From contig JAQYVS010000449.1 of NCBI GenBank assembly GCA_030145365.1, positions 1 to 5,837 of the forward strand: DNA of 5,837 nt. The letters run 5' to 3'. Origin of the DNA: Desulfofustis sp. (GTDB taxonomy: Bacteria; Desulfobacterota; Desulfobulbia; Desulfobulbales; Desulfocapsaceae). Under the pieces are notes generated by a model. The model was not told the DNA's origin. It worked only from the letters and a program-made list of their open reading frames with translations, and made no database searches. Shown here piece by piece: positions 1 through 5,837 of this stretch; the stretch's first letter is position 1, and every line of letters begins with the position of its first letter. Both the position numbers and the translations under genes were made by a program.

Positions 1-11
1 CGAGGGAAATC

Positions 12-785
12 ATGAAAATTCTTGTTTGCATCAAACAGGTTCCCGATATGGAATCGAAATTTAAAATCGATGCTTCGGGAACCTGGTACGATAACGTTGA
101 TTTAGCCTGGCGCATGAACGAATATGATGAATATGCGGTTGAACAGGCGGTCAGGCTTAAGGAACAGCTCGGCGATGGCGATATTACCGTATTGTGCGTC
201 GGTTCCGATAAAGTCAAAGAGACCATGAAAAAGGCTCTGGCAATGGGCTGTGACCGGGGCGTTCACGTGGCTGACGACAAAGTCTCAGGTAAGGAACCGT
301 ATGAAATCGCCTCCATTATTGCTAAATTTGCCGAAGACAAGGGATTTGACACCATTTTCACCGGCATGCAGTCCCAGGATCGAGGAAGTGGACAGGTCGG
401 TGTTTTGGTCGCTGAAATGCTTTCTTTTCCTTGTGTAACCACCATTGTAGATTTTGCCTACCAGGACGGACAGGTTGCCGCGAAGCGGGAGCTCGAAGGG
501 GGAATCAGAGCAATGGTCAAAGTTTCCACACCGGCATTGTTCACCTGTCAACTCGGACTCAATAAGCCCCGTTATCCCACCCTGCCGAACATCATGAAAG
601 CCAAGAAAAAAGAGCTTCTTTCCTTGGCCATTGATGATCTTCTGCAGGTAGAGCCGAGACAGCAGACAACAACGCTCTATTTTCCGGAGAAAAAAGGTGG
701 CGGCCTGATTCTTGAAGGAGATGTTCCTGATTTGGCCGATCAACTGATTACAATCCTGAAAGAAAAAACTTCTGTTCTTTCCTGA
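12..785 (+). CDS. etfB: Electron transfer flavoprotein subunit beta (EtfB)
   Basis: This is the 257-residue beta subunit of the heterodimeric electron transfer flavoprotein, a soluble cytoplasmic carrier that accepts electrons from acyl-CoA dehydrogenases. The N-terminus MKILVCIKQVPD is typical of the family. It is followed by MNEYDEYAVEQAVRLKE (residues 35-51), the usual MNxxDEYAVExAxRLKE block, and by a nucleotide-loop segment TGMQSQDRGSGQVG (117-130). RYPTLPNIMKAKKK (187-200) is the conserved stretch at the loop that docks onto partner dehydrogenases. Length is normal for EtfB. The ATG at 12 is chosen because GAGGGA (2-7) precedes it and the family N-terminus starts there. The frame is open upstream to the window edge, but only for three codons. 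etfA follows after 15 bases, so the two are surely co-transcribed. Canonical ETF binds AMP in this subunit and bifurcating ETF binds a second FAD; which type this is cannot be settled by eye. Confidence 0.95.
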   Translation: MKILVCIKQVPDMESKFKIDASGTWYDNVDLAWRMNEYDEYAVEQAVRLKEQLGDGDITVLCVGSDKVKETMKKALAMGCDRGVHVADDKVSGKEPYEIASIIAKFAEDKGFDTIFTGMQSQDRGSGQVGVLVAEMLSFPCVTTIVDFAYQDGQVAAKRELEGGIRAMVKVSTPALFTCQLGLNKPRYPTLPNIMKAKKKELLSLAIDDLLQVEPRQQTTTLYFPEKKGGGLILEGDVPDLADQLITILKEKTSVLS

Positions 786-800
786 TAACGAGGTAACAGC

Positions 801-1718
801 ATGAAAGCACTACTTGTTGGAGAATACCGAGATGGGAAACTTCTCACCTCGGCTCAAGAACTGATGGGATTTGCTGAGAAACTGGGAGCTCAGAGTTCTA
901 TGTTTATCGTCGGCAGCAAAGATCAGCTGCCCGCTTTTAACGGCACACTCTATCTCGCAGAAGCTTCAGAGTATGGGGAATTCAACCCCGACGTCCATAA
1001 ACAGCTGCTGCTCTCGGTTATTGCAGATGAAAAACCCGATCTGGTTGTCTTCAGTCATTCGTCATACGGCTGGGATCTGGCGCCGCGCATCGCATTTAGC
1101 CTGAAGGCCGCTCAAATATCAGAAGTTGTGGACATAGCGGATGGAGCAATGGTAGTTCCAGTTTGCAATGCCAAACTTCGCAGGCAGGTAAAACCCAATA
1201 CGCCAGTATCAGTGATAACCCTGCAGGCTGGAGCTTTCGGGCTCTCAGAGGATGCGAGTGGGACTCCTGAGATTAAAGAAATAACGGGAGATGCCACAGG
1301 TTCCATTGCTTTTGAAGGGTACGAAGCTGCAGAAGCGGGCGGTGTCGACCTGAGTAAATCAGAAGTAATTGTCAGTGCCGGACGCGGCATAGGCAAGCCC
1401 GATAATATGGGAGTTATTGAAGAGCTGGCAAAAGCACTTGGCGGCGATTTTGGAGCCAGCAGACCGGTCGTGGATTCAGAATGGGCTGAGCATAACCGAC
1501 AGGTCGGCACAACCGGTCAGACGGTATCTCCAAAGTTGTATGTGGCCTGCGGCATATCAGGAGCAATTCAGCACCTGGCCGGTATGAAAAAATCTGAATT
1601 TATCGTAGCCGTCAACACCGACAAGGATGCTCCCATCGGTGAAGTGGCTGATGTTCTGGTAGTAGCAGATTTAAAGCAGTTTGTTCCTGTACTGACAGAA
1701 AAATTAAAAGCGGGGTGA
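801..1718 (+). CDS. etfA: Electron transfer flavoprotein subunit alpha (EtfA)
   Basis: This is the 305-residue alpha subunit of ETF, which carries the main electron-transferring FAD at the interface with EtfB. The N-terminal domain (about 1-180) has the family's weak Rossmann-like pattern. The C-terminal FAD domain (about 186-305) is unmistakable: SAGRGIGKPDN (192-202), GASRPVVDSEW (218-228, with the conserved Arg221), VGTTGQTVSPKLYVACGISG (235-254), AIQHLAGM (255-262, with His258 in the usual flavin-contacting position) and AVNTDKDAPIG (270-280). Length is normal, with no frameshift or missing FAD motif. The start ATG at 801 has GAGG (790-793) seven bases upstream, and the etfB stop lies 15 bases before it, so translation is probably coupled or at least operonic. 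Its likely partners are an acyl-CoA dehydrogenase and a membrane ETF:quinone oxidoreductase or equivalent, neither of which is in view. Confidence 0.96.
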   Translation: MKALLVGEYRDGKLLTSAQELMGFAEKLGAQSSMFIVGSKDQLPAFNGTLYLAEASEYGEFNPDVHKQLLLSVIADEKPDLVVFSHSSYGWDLAPRIAFSLKAAQISEVVDIADGAMVVPVCNAKLRRQVKPNTPVSVITLQAGAFGLSEDASGTPEIKEITGDATGSIAFEGYEAAEAGGVDLSKSEVIVSAGRGIGKPDNMGVIEELAKALGGDFGASRPVVDSEWAEHNRQVGTTGQTVSPKLYVACGISGAIQHLAGMKKSEFIVAVNTDKDAPIGEVADVLVVADLKQFVPVLTEKLKAG

Positions 1719-1816
1719 ACGTAACGGATTCTTTGTAAACGAGTGATTGATCAATGTTACCTTTGTTCTCTGCACTCTTTGGTTAGACTGCTCCCGGTAT
1801 CATCGCCAGGAGTCAC
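1719..1816. promoter_or_regulatory. etfA-tetR intergenic region with 10-bp palindrome
   Basis: These 98 bases separate etfA from the TetR gene. They contain the perfect palindrome ATTGATCAAT at 1746-1755, loosely flanked by GTAAC (1721-1725) and GTTAC (1756-1760). TetR regulators commonly bind palindromes in front of their own gene, so this is the best operator candidate here, but the match is short and could be chance. A weak promoter candidate lies downstream: TTGTTC (1763-1768) and TAGACT (1784-1789) with a tight 15-base spacer. I see no hairpin followed by a T-run after etfA, so readthrough from etfBA into the regulator is possible. Confidence 0.3.
1808..1812 (+). promoter_or_regulatory. 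Ribosome binding site that favours the GTG start of tetR
   Basis: AGGAG at 1808-1812 lies four bases before GTG at 1817 and is the strongest Shine-Dalgarno match upstream of the regulator. It favours the GTG start over the in-frame ATG at 1850 (residue 12), which has only the poorer GAGAG at 1838-1842. The four-base spacing is a little short, so the ATG start is not excluded. The choice changes only a poorly conserved N-terminal tail and leaves the DNA-binding domain intact. Confidence 0.55.
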
Positions 1817-2485
1817 GTGAAGGATAATCCAGAAAAAGAGAGTTTATCGATGATCAGCACAGATACCAAAGAAGTTGCCACTCAGATTAAAAACAAAGAA
1901 CTGGTTAAAGAGCGAAGGCGCCAGATCGTTGATGCTGCGGTTCCGCTTTTTGTCGAACGAGGTTACCACAAAACCACAACCAGAGCCTTGGCGCAGGCCA
2001 CCGGCTTATCAATCGGCTCCATGTATGAGTACATCACCACCAAAGACGATGTACTCTATCTGGTCTGTATGGCCATTCATGCAGAAGTTGAGCACGGTGT
2101 CACGCAGGCACTCGACCGCCCTCTGGAAGGCAGGGCGGCGCTTGCCGAAGTAATTCGCGAATATTTTATGGTCTGTGATAGGATGAGCGACCATGTGTTG
2201 CTGATGTATCAGGTAACCCACTTTCTCCCTTCAAAATGGCAGGAGAAGGTGCTTGAAGCCGAACTTCGGATTACCGATATTTTTATCAAGGCCATTAAAG
2301 AATTAGAACGCAGGAGCACGCTACCTGAACTGGATGATGCAACCATGAACCTGATGGGTCACAATATCTCCGTACTCGGTCATACCTGGACTTTCAGGAG
2401 ATGGTATTTCGCTAAAAACTTTACCATTGAACAATATATTGAACAGCAGACCGATTTTATCATGAGGTTCCTGGCTGAGAAGTAA
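1817..2485 (+). CDS. TetR/AcrR-family transcriptional regulator
   Basis: This is a 222-residue one-component repressor-type regulator with a GTG start (alternative ATG at 1850). After a charged 30-35 residue tail comes the TetR DNA-binding domain: RRQIVDAAVPLFVERGYHKT (34-53), then the helix-turn-helix TTTRALAQATGLSIGSMYEY (53-72) with the family-typical Gly63, Gly67, Tyr70 and Lys76. The remainder (about 85-222) is the helical ligand-binding and dimerisation domain, ending in a motif rich in aromatic residues, HTWTFRRWYF (194-203), and EQYIEQQTDFI (209-219), seen in many TetR proteins linked to fatty-acid and acyl-CoA genes. It sits between etfBA and icmF, in the same orientation as both, so control of the mutase and ETF genes by an acyl-CoA or similar ligand is a reasonable inference. 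The ligand cannot be read from the sequence. It is longer at the N-terminus than typical TetR proteins but otherwise unremarkable. Confidence 0.93.
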   Translation: MKDNPEKESLSMISTDTKEVATQIKNKELVKERRRQIVDAAVPLFVERGYHKTTTRALAQATGLSIGSMYEYITTKDDVLYLVCMAIHAEVEHGVTQALDRPLEGRAALAEVIREYFMVCDRMSDHVLLMYQVTHFLPSKWQEKVLEAELRITDIFIKAIKELERRSTLPELDDATMNLMGHNISVLGHTWTFRRWYFAKNFTIEQYIEQQTDFIMRFLAEK

Positions 2486-2499
2486 AGAATCGACGTTCC

Positions 2500-2528
2500 C
2501 TTTCCAGACATAATGTCAGTCTGGGAAG
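2500..2528. repeat. Inverted repeat (hairpin 1) after tetR, in the icmF leader
   Basis: CTTTCCAGAC (2500-2509) pairs with GTCTGGGAAG (2519-2528), giving a 10-bp stem with one G-T wobble and a 9-base loop. It starts 15 bases after the tetR stop. No T-run follows on either strand, so it is not a standard intrinsic terminator. A second palindrome, GACATAATGTC (2507-2517, five-base arms around a central A), is nested across the loop and looks more like a protein-binding site. It could be a weak transcript-end structure, an operator for the neighbouring TetR protein, or part of an mRNA leader. Confidence 0.45.
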
Positions 2529-2554
2529 AAAACACCCGGTTTCCTATTCTTCCC
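2523..2554. repeat. Inverted repeat (hairpin 2), overlapping hairpin 1
   Basis: GGGAAGAA (2523-2530) is perfectly complementary to TTCTTCCC (2547-2554), giving an 8-bp stem with a 16-base loop. Its left arm shares 2523-2528 with the right arm of hairpin 1, so the two stems cannot form together in one RNA. The bases after it (GCCTTCTTCTTG) are pyrimidine-rich but are not a clean T-run. The pairing is seen directly; any switching role is inference. Confidence 0.4.
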
Positions 2555-2622
2555 GCCTTCTTCTTGAATCTCTTCCGTCTGTGATCCTACATCATTATTT
2601 TTACTGATAATTGCTTTCAATC

Positions 2623-2631
2623 GAGGAAGAG
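2623..2631 (+). promoter_or_regulatory. icmF ribosome binding site
   Basis: GAGGAAGAG at 2623-2631 contains a GAGGA Shine-Dalgarno core whose last base is seven bases before the ATG at 2635, which fixes the start of icmF. GGAAGAG (2625-2631) is complementary over seven bases to CTCTTCC at 2570-2576 in the same leader, so the site could be partly masked in the mRNA. Just upstream, GATAAT (2606-2611) resembles a -10 box, but no good -35 box stands at the right distance. Confidence 0.6.
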
Positions 2632-2634
2632 CGC

Positions 2635-5600
2635 ATGAATGCACCCATCACCACCTACAAACCCCAAAATAATGTCAGAATAATTACCGCCACCTCTCTT
2701 TTCGACGGCCACGATGCCTCCACCAACATCATGCGGAGGATTCTCCAGGACACTGGAGTCGAAGTAATTCACCTGGCTCACAACCGCTCGGTTCAGGAAC
2801 TGGTCGATACGGCAATCGAAGAAGACGCTCAGGGAATTGCCATGTCCAGTTATCAGGGAGGTCATATGGAGTCATTCAAATATATGATCGACCTGCTCAA
2901 GGAAAAAGGCGCCGACCATATTAAGGTATTCGGTGGCGGCGGCGGGGTTATTGTTGCCGATGAAATCAAGGAACTGGAAGCCTATGGAGTAGCCAAGATT
3001 TACTCGCCCGAAGACGGAGCAACCATGGGCCTGCAAGGGATGGCCAATCACATGATTGAGTTAATGGATTTCTCTACACTTGATTTTCATAATCTCGACA
3101 GTGAAACATTACATTATGCAGACACCAGACAACTTGCCGGTTTTATCACCGCGATGCAGCAGGCCAAGGCGGACAATTCTGAAAATCTCAGACACCTGGC
3201 AACAAGTATTGCTCCATTTGCTGAACAGAACAACCCACCGGTTATCGGGATTACCGGTACAGGCGGAGCGGGTAAATCCTCTTTGACCGATGAAATAATC
3301 GTCCGTTTTTTACACGATATTAAAGATATCAACATCGCTGTTATCTGCTGTGACCCATCCCGTCGTAAAACCGGTGGCGCCCTTCTTGGTGATAGGATCA
3401 GGATGAATTCAATCACCAACTCTGAGAGGGTCTATATGCGCTCCCTGGCCACCAGAGATTCCGCCAACGAAGTTTCTGAGGCGTTACCAGAAGCAATCAT
3501 GGTTGCCAAAGCAGCAGGATTTGATCTGATCATCTCTGAAACCGCTGGTATTGGCCAGGGCGATTCTAAAATTACCGATCTCGCCGATATTTCCATATAC
3601 GTGATGACCAGCGATTACGGAGCCCCGTCTCAGCTGGAAAAAATAGACATGCTTGACTATGCAGACATCATCGTAGTCAACAAGTTTGAGAAAAAGGGCA
3701 GCGATGATGCAATCAGAGATATTCGCAAACAGGTGCAACGCAACCGCAAGGCCTGGGATACCCAGTCAGCGGAATTCCCGGTTTACGGTACCATTGCCTC
3801 AAAATTCAACGACGATGGTGTAACTTCACTCTATCACGGTATTGTCGATGCACTGTCCGACAAGACCAGTTTTAACTATGCCACAGCCCTGCCAAAACCG
3901 GATACAAAAGTTTCTTCCTCAAAGACCATTGTGATCCCACCCGAAAAAATCAGATATCTTTCCGAGATCTCCGATACCGTGAGAGGCTATCACCAGAGAA
4001 CTGCTCAGCAAGCCGAAAAAATCACGCTCCACAATCATCTTCAGCAAAGTGCAAAGCTGCTTTTAGACAAGGGCGAGAACTCTGAAGTGCTCACTACCGA
4101 AGTGGAAACCCTCGTTAAAGAAATCGATAAGGAGACAGAAGAATTACTGCGGGACTGGGACGAGATTAAAAATGCTTATTCGGGAGACGAATTGATCTAC
4201 ACGGTTAGAGGCCGGGAAGTCAGGGTACCGCTGCACACGACCTCTCTTTGTCATTCAAAGATTCCGAAAATAGCTCTACCAAAATTCAGCGATCCCGGTG
4301 ATGTTTACACATGGCTTCGAGATGAGCATCTGCCCGGTTATTTCCCGTATACCGGTGGTGTTTTCCCTCTCAAACGTACGGCTGAAGATCCCACTCGAAT
4401 GTTTGCCGGAGAAGGCGGACCCGCTCAGACCAATCAACGCTTTAAGCTGCTTTCCGCCAACTACGAGGCAAAACGGCTGTCCACCGCCTTTGACTCAGTC
4501 ACGCTGTACGGTTGGGATCCGGCAGAACGCCCTGATATCTACGGGAAAATAGGCACATCCGGGGTAAGCATCTGTACCCTTGACGATATCAAGCTGCTCT
4601 ATGATGGTTTTGATCTCTGCTCGCCAACAACTTCCGTCTCCATGACCATTAATGGTCCAGCCCCGATTATCCTTGCCATGTTCATGAATGCGGCCGTCGA
4701 TCAGCAGATCGACAAATTTCAGTCGGAAAAAGGGCGAGAACCCGATGAAACCGAAACCCAGAAAATAAGAGAGCTTGTCCTCTCCAATGTCCGAGGTACG
4801 GTCCAGGCGGATATCCTGAAAGAGGACCAGGGCCAGAACACGTGCATCTTCTCAATCGAGTTCGCCCTCAAAATGATGGGGGACATTCAGGAATTTTTTA
4901 TTGAAAATCAGGTGAAAAATTTCTACTCGGTTTCGGTTTCCGGCTATCACATTGCCGAAGCCGGAGCAAACCCGATCACCCAGCTGGCGCTGACTCTGTC
5001 CAACGGTTTTACCTATGTCGAATATTATCTTGCCCGGGGAATGGATATCGACCAGATTGCTCCGAATCTGTCCTTTTTCTTCTCCAACGGCATGGAGCCG
5101 GAATATACGGTGATCGGCCGGGTGGCAAGGCGCATCTGGTCGGTGGCCATGAAAGAAAAATATGGTGCGTCCTCATCTTCCCAGCGCTTGAAATATCATA
5201 TACAGACCTCGGGTAGATCACTGCACAGTCAGGAAATCCAATTCAACGATATCAGAACCTCACTGCAGGCACTCTGTGCCATATACGACAATTGCAACAG
5301 CCTGCACACCAACGCCTACGATGAAGCGATTACGACACCAAGCCAGGAGTCCGTCAGGCGTGCGCTGGCCATTCAGCTTATCATAAATCGAGAATGGGGA
5401 TTGGCAAAAAACGAAAATATGAACCAGGGCAGTTTCATTGTCGAAGAACTCACCGATCTTGTTGAAGAGGCGGTCTTGAGTCTATTTGACCGAATTACCG
5501 AACGGGGCGGTGTGCTCGGTGCCATGGAAACAGGCTATCAACGCAGCCGGATTCAGGAAGAGTCTATGTATTACGAACACCTCAAGCATTCAGGGGAATA

Positions 5601-5837
5601 TCCGATCATAGGCGTCAACACCTTCCGTAATCCCGAAGCCGATTTCGATGCGGAAAATGCTACTCTCGAACTGATCCGGGCCTCTGACGAGGATAAACAG
5701 GAACAGCTTGATCGACTGACCGATTTTCAAAGCCGTCATGAAAATGAATCCGGTCCAGCTCTTGAGCATCTCAAACAGTCGGCTTTAAGAGGCGAGAATG
5801 TTTTTTCAGAACTGATGGAGACCGTTAAAACCTGCAG
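2635..5837 (+). CDS. icmF: Fused isobutyryl-CoA mutase IcmF (C-terminus cut by window)
   Basis: This adenosylcobalamin-dependent mutase interconverts isobutyryl-CoA and n-butyryl-CoA in the cytoplasm, and it carries its own GTPase chaperone. My translation is open for 1067 codons and ends at ETVKTC, near the usual end of this roughly 1,080-1,100-residue family. Domains in order: B12-binding domain (about 14-150) with FDGHDAS (23-29, His26 as lower cobalt ligand), SSYQGG (71-76) and GGGGG (100-104); MeaB/MeaI-type GTPase (about 200-420) with P-loop GTGGAGKS (208-215), DPSRRKTGGALLGDRIR (240-256), ETAGIGQGD (302-310) and NKFE (349-352); a helical linker; then the TIM-barrel substrate domain (about 550 onward) with YFPYTGGVFPLKRT (569-582), SVSGYHIAEAG (767-777, with catalytic His772) and SFFFSNGMEPEY. 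Phe590 and Gln734 stand where methylmalonyl-CoA mutase has Tyr89 and Arg207, which marks isobutyryl-CoA specificity. The start has a good Shine-Dalgarno site. Automated naming as methylmalonyl-CoA mutase would be wrong. Confidence 0.95.
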   Translation, partial: MNAPITTYKPQNNVRIITATSLFDGHDASTNIMRRILQDTGVEVIHLAHNRSVQELVDTAIEEDAQGIAMSSYQGGHMESFKYMIDLLKEKGADHIKVFGGGGGVIVADEIKELEAYGVAKIYSPEDGATMGLQGMANHMIELMDFSTLDFHNLDSETLHYADTRQLAGFITAMQQAKADNSENLRHLATSIAPFAEQNNPPVIGITGTGGAGKSSLTDEIIVRFLHDIKDINIAVICCDPSRRKTGGALLGDRIRMNSITNSERVYMRSLATRDSANEVSEALPEAIMVAKAAGFDLIISETAGIGQGDSKITDLADISIYVMTSDYGAPSQLEKIDMLDYADIIVVNKFEKKGSDDAIRDIRKQVQRNRKAWDTQSAEFPVYGTIASKFNDDGVTSLYHGIVDALSDKTSFNYATALPKPDTKVSSSKTIVIPPEKIRYLSEISDTVRGYHQRTAQQAEKITLHNHLQQSAKLLLDKGENSEVLTTEVETLVKEIDKETEELLRDWDEIKNAYSGDELIYTVRGREVRVPLHTTSLCHSKIPKIALPKFSDPGDVYTWLRDEHLPGYFPYTGGVFPLKRTAEDPTRMFAGEGGPAQTNQRFKLLSANYEAKRLSTAFDSVTLYGWDPAERPDIYGKIGTSGVSICTLDDIKLLYDGFDLCSPTTSVSMTINGPAPIILAMFMNAAVDQQIDKFQSEKGREPDETETQKIRELVLSNVRGTVQADILKEDQGQNTCIFSIEFALKMMGDIQEFFIENQVKNFYSVSVSGYHIAEAGANPITQLALTLSNGFTYVEYYLARGMDIDQIAPNLSFFFSNGMEPEYTVIGRVARRIWSVAMKEKYGASSSSQRLKYHIQTSGRSLHSQEIQFNDIRTSLQALCAIYDNCNSLHTNAYDEAITTPSQESVRRALAIQLIINREWGLAKNENMNQGSFIVEELTDLVEEAVLSLFDRITERGGVLGAMETGYQRSRIQEESMYYEHLKHSGEYPIIGVNTFRNPEADFDAENATLELIRASDEDKQEQLDRLTDFQSRHENESGPALEHLKQSALRGENVFSELMETVKTC

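Noticed and set aside
285..743. Antisense reading frame across etfB
   Set aside because: It lies wholly inside a strongly conserved gene, has no recognisable domain or good ribosome site, and is explained as a shadow of etfB.
1112..1510. Antisense reading frame within etfA
   Set aside because: Low-complexity Ser/Pro/Ala translation opposite conserved EtfA codons, with no sign of independent coding.
2500..2554. Intrinsic terminator after tetR
   Set aside because: Neither hairpin is GC-rich with a following T-run on either strand, so a standard Rho-independent terminator is not supported.
2486..2634. Cobalamin riboswitch upstream of the B12-dependent mutase
   Set aside because: The gap is only 149 bases and I find no B12-box-like sequence (GCCACTG type) or multi-stem core; IcmF uses B12 but does not need to be controlled by a B12 riboswitch.
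2700..2720. B12 motif with Ser29 instead of Gly at the last position of DxHxxG
   Set aside because: IcmF proteins often have DGHDA followed by a small residue other than Gly; the key Asp24 and His26 are present, so this is family-normal.
3114..3738. Antisense reading frames inside icmF
   Set aside because: They overlap the conserved GTPase domain of icmF, lack recognisable protein features and are explained as shadows.
2635..5837. Annotation of the large gene as methylmalonyl-CoA mutase
   Set aside because: The chain includes an internal GTPase domain, and the methylmalonyl-specific Tyr and Arg are replaced by Phe590 and Gln734, the isobutyryl-CoA mutase pattern.

Overview
This window is ordinary, densely coded bacterial DNA with all genes on the + strand: etfB (12-785), etfA (801-1718), a TetR-family regulator (1817-2485) and a fused isobutyryl-CoA mutase, icmF, that starts at 2635 and runs off the right edge (5837). 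Only 11 bases precede etfB, so any upstream gene is out of view. The icmF frame is open for 1067 codons plus two bases, and the C-terminal sequence suggests that only a few tens of residues are missing. I see no mobile element, tRNA, rRNA, CRISPR array or phage signal.

Base composition is moderate, and Shine-Dalgarno sites of the GAGG/AGGAG type precede the genes. The EtfB sequence style (WRMNEYDEYAVEQAV; TGMQSQDRGSGQVG) together with a fused B12-dependent acyl-CoA mutase would fit an anaerobic, acyl-CoA-oxidising bacterium such as a member of Desulfobacterota (deltaproteobacteria). This placement is inferred from memory of protein families and is not proven here.

Region by region: 1-1718 is an etfBA pair with a 15-base gap and evidently co-transcribed. 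It encodes the soluble FAD flavoprotein that takes electrons from acyl-CoA dehydrogenases. Bases 1719-1816 are a short intergenic region with a perfect 10-bp palindrome (ATTGATCAAT) just upstream of the regulator. Bases 1817-2485 encode the TetR repressor. Bases 2486-2634 are a 149-base leader with two overlapping, mutually exclusive inverted repeats and a pyrimidine stretch complementary to the icmF ribosome-binding site. From 2635 on is icmF: B12-binding domain, MeaB/MeaI-type GTPase chaperone and TIM-barrel mutase domain in one chain.

Working together (inference): IcmF interconverts isobutyryl-CoA and n-butyryl-CoA, which feeds a branched C4 acyl-CoA into or out of linear beta-oxidation. 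An acyl-CoA dehydrogenase, probably encoded outside the window, would pass electrons to EtfAB. The TetR protein would sense an acyl-CoA or related ligand and control the cluster. The active-site residues visible in the mutase (Phe590, Gln734) fit isobutyryl-CoA mutase and argue against methylmalonyl-CoA mutase. I did not find a convincing undescribed system. The most interesting non-coding signal is the structured leader of icmF.
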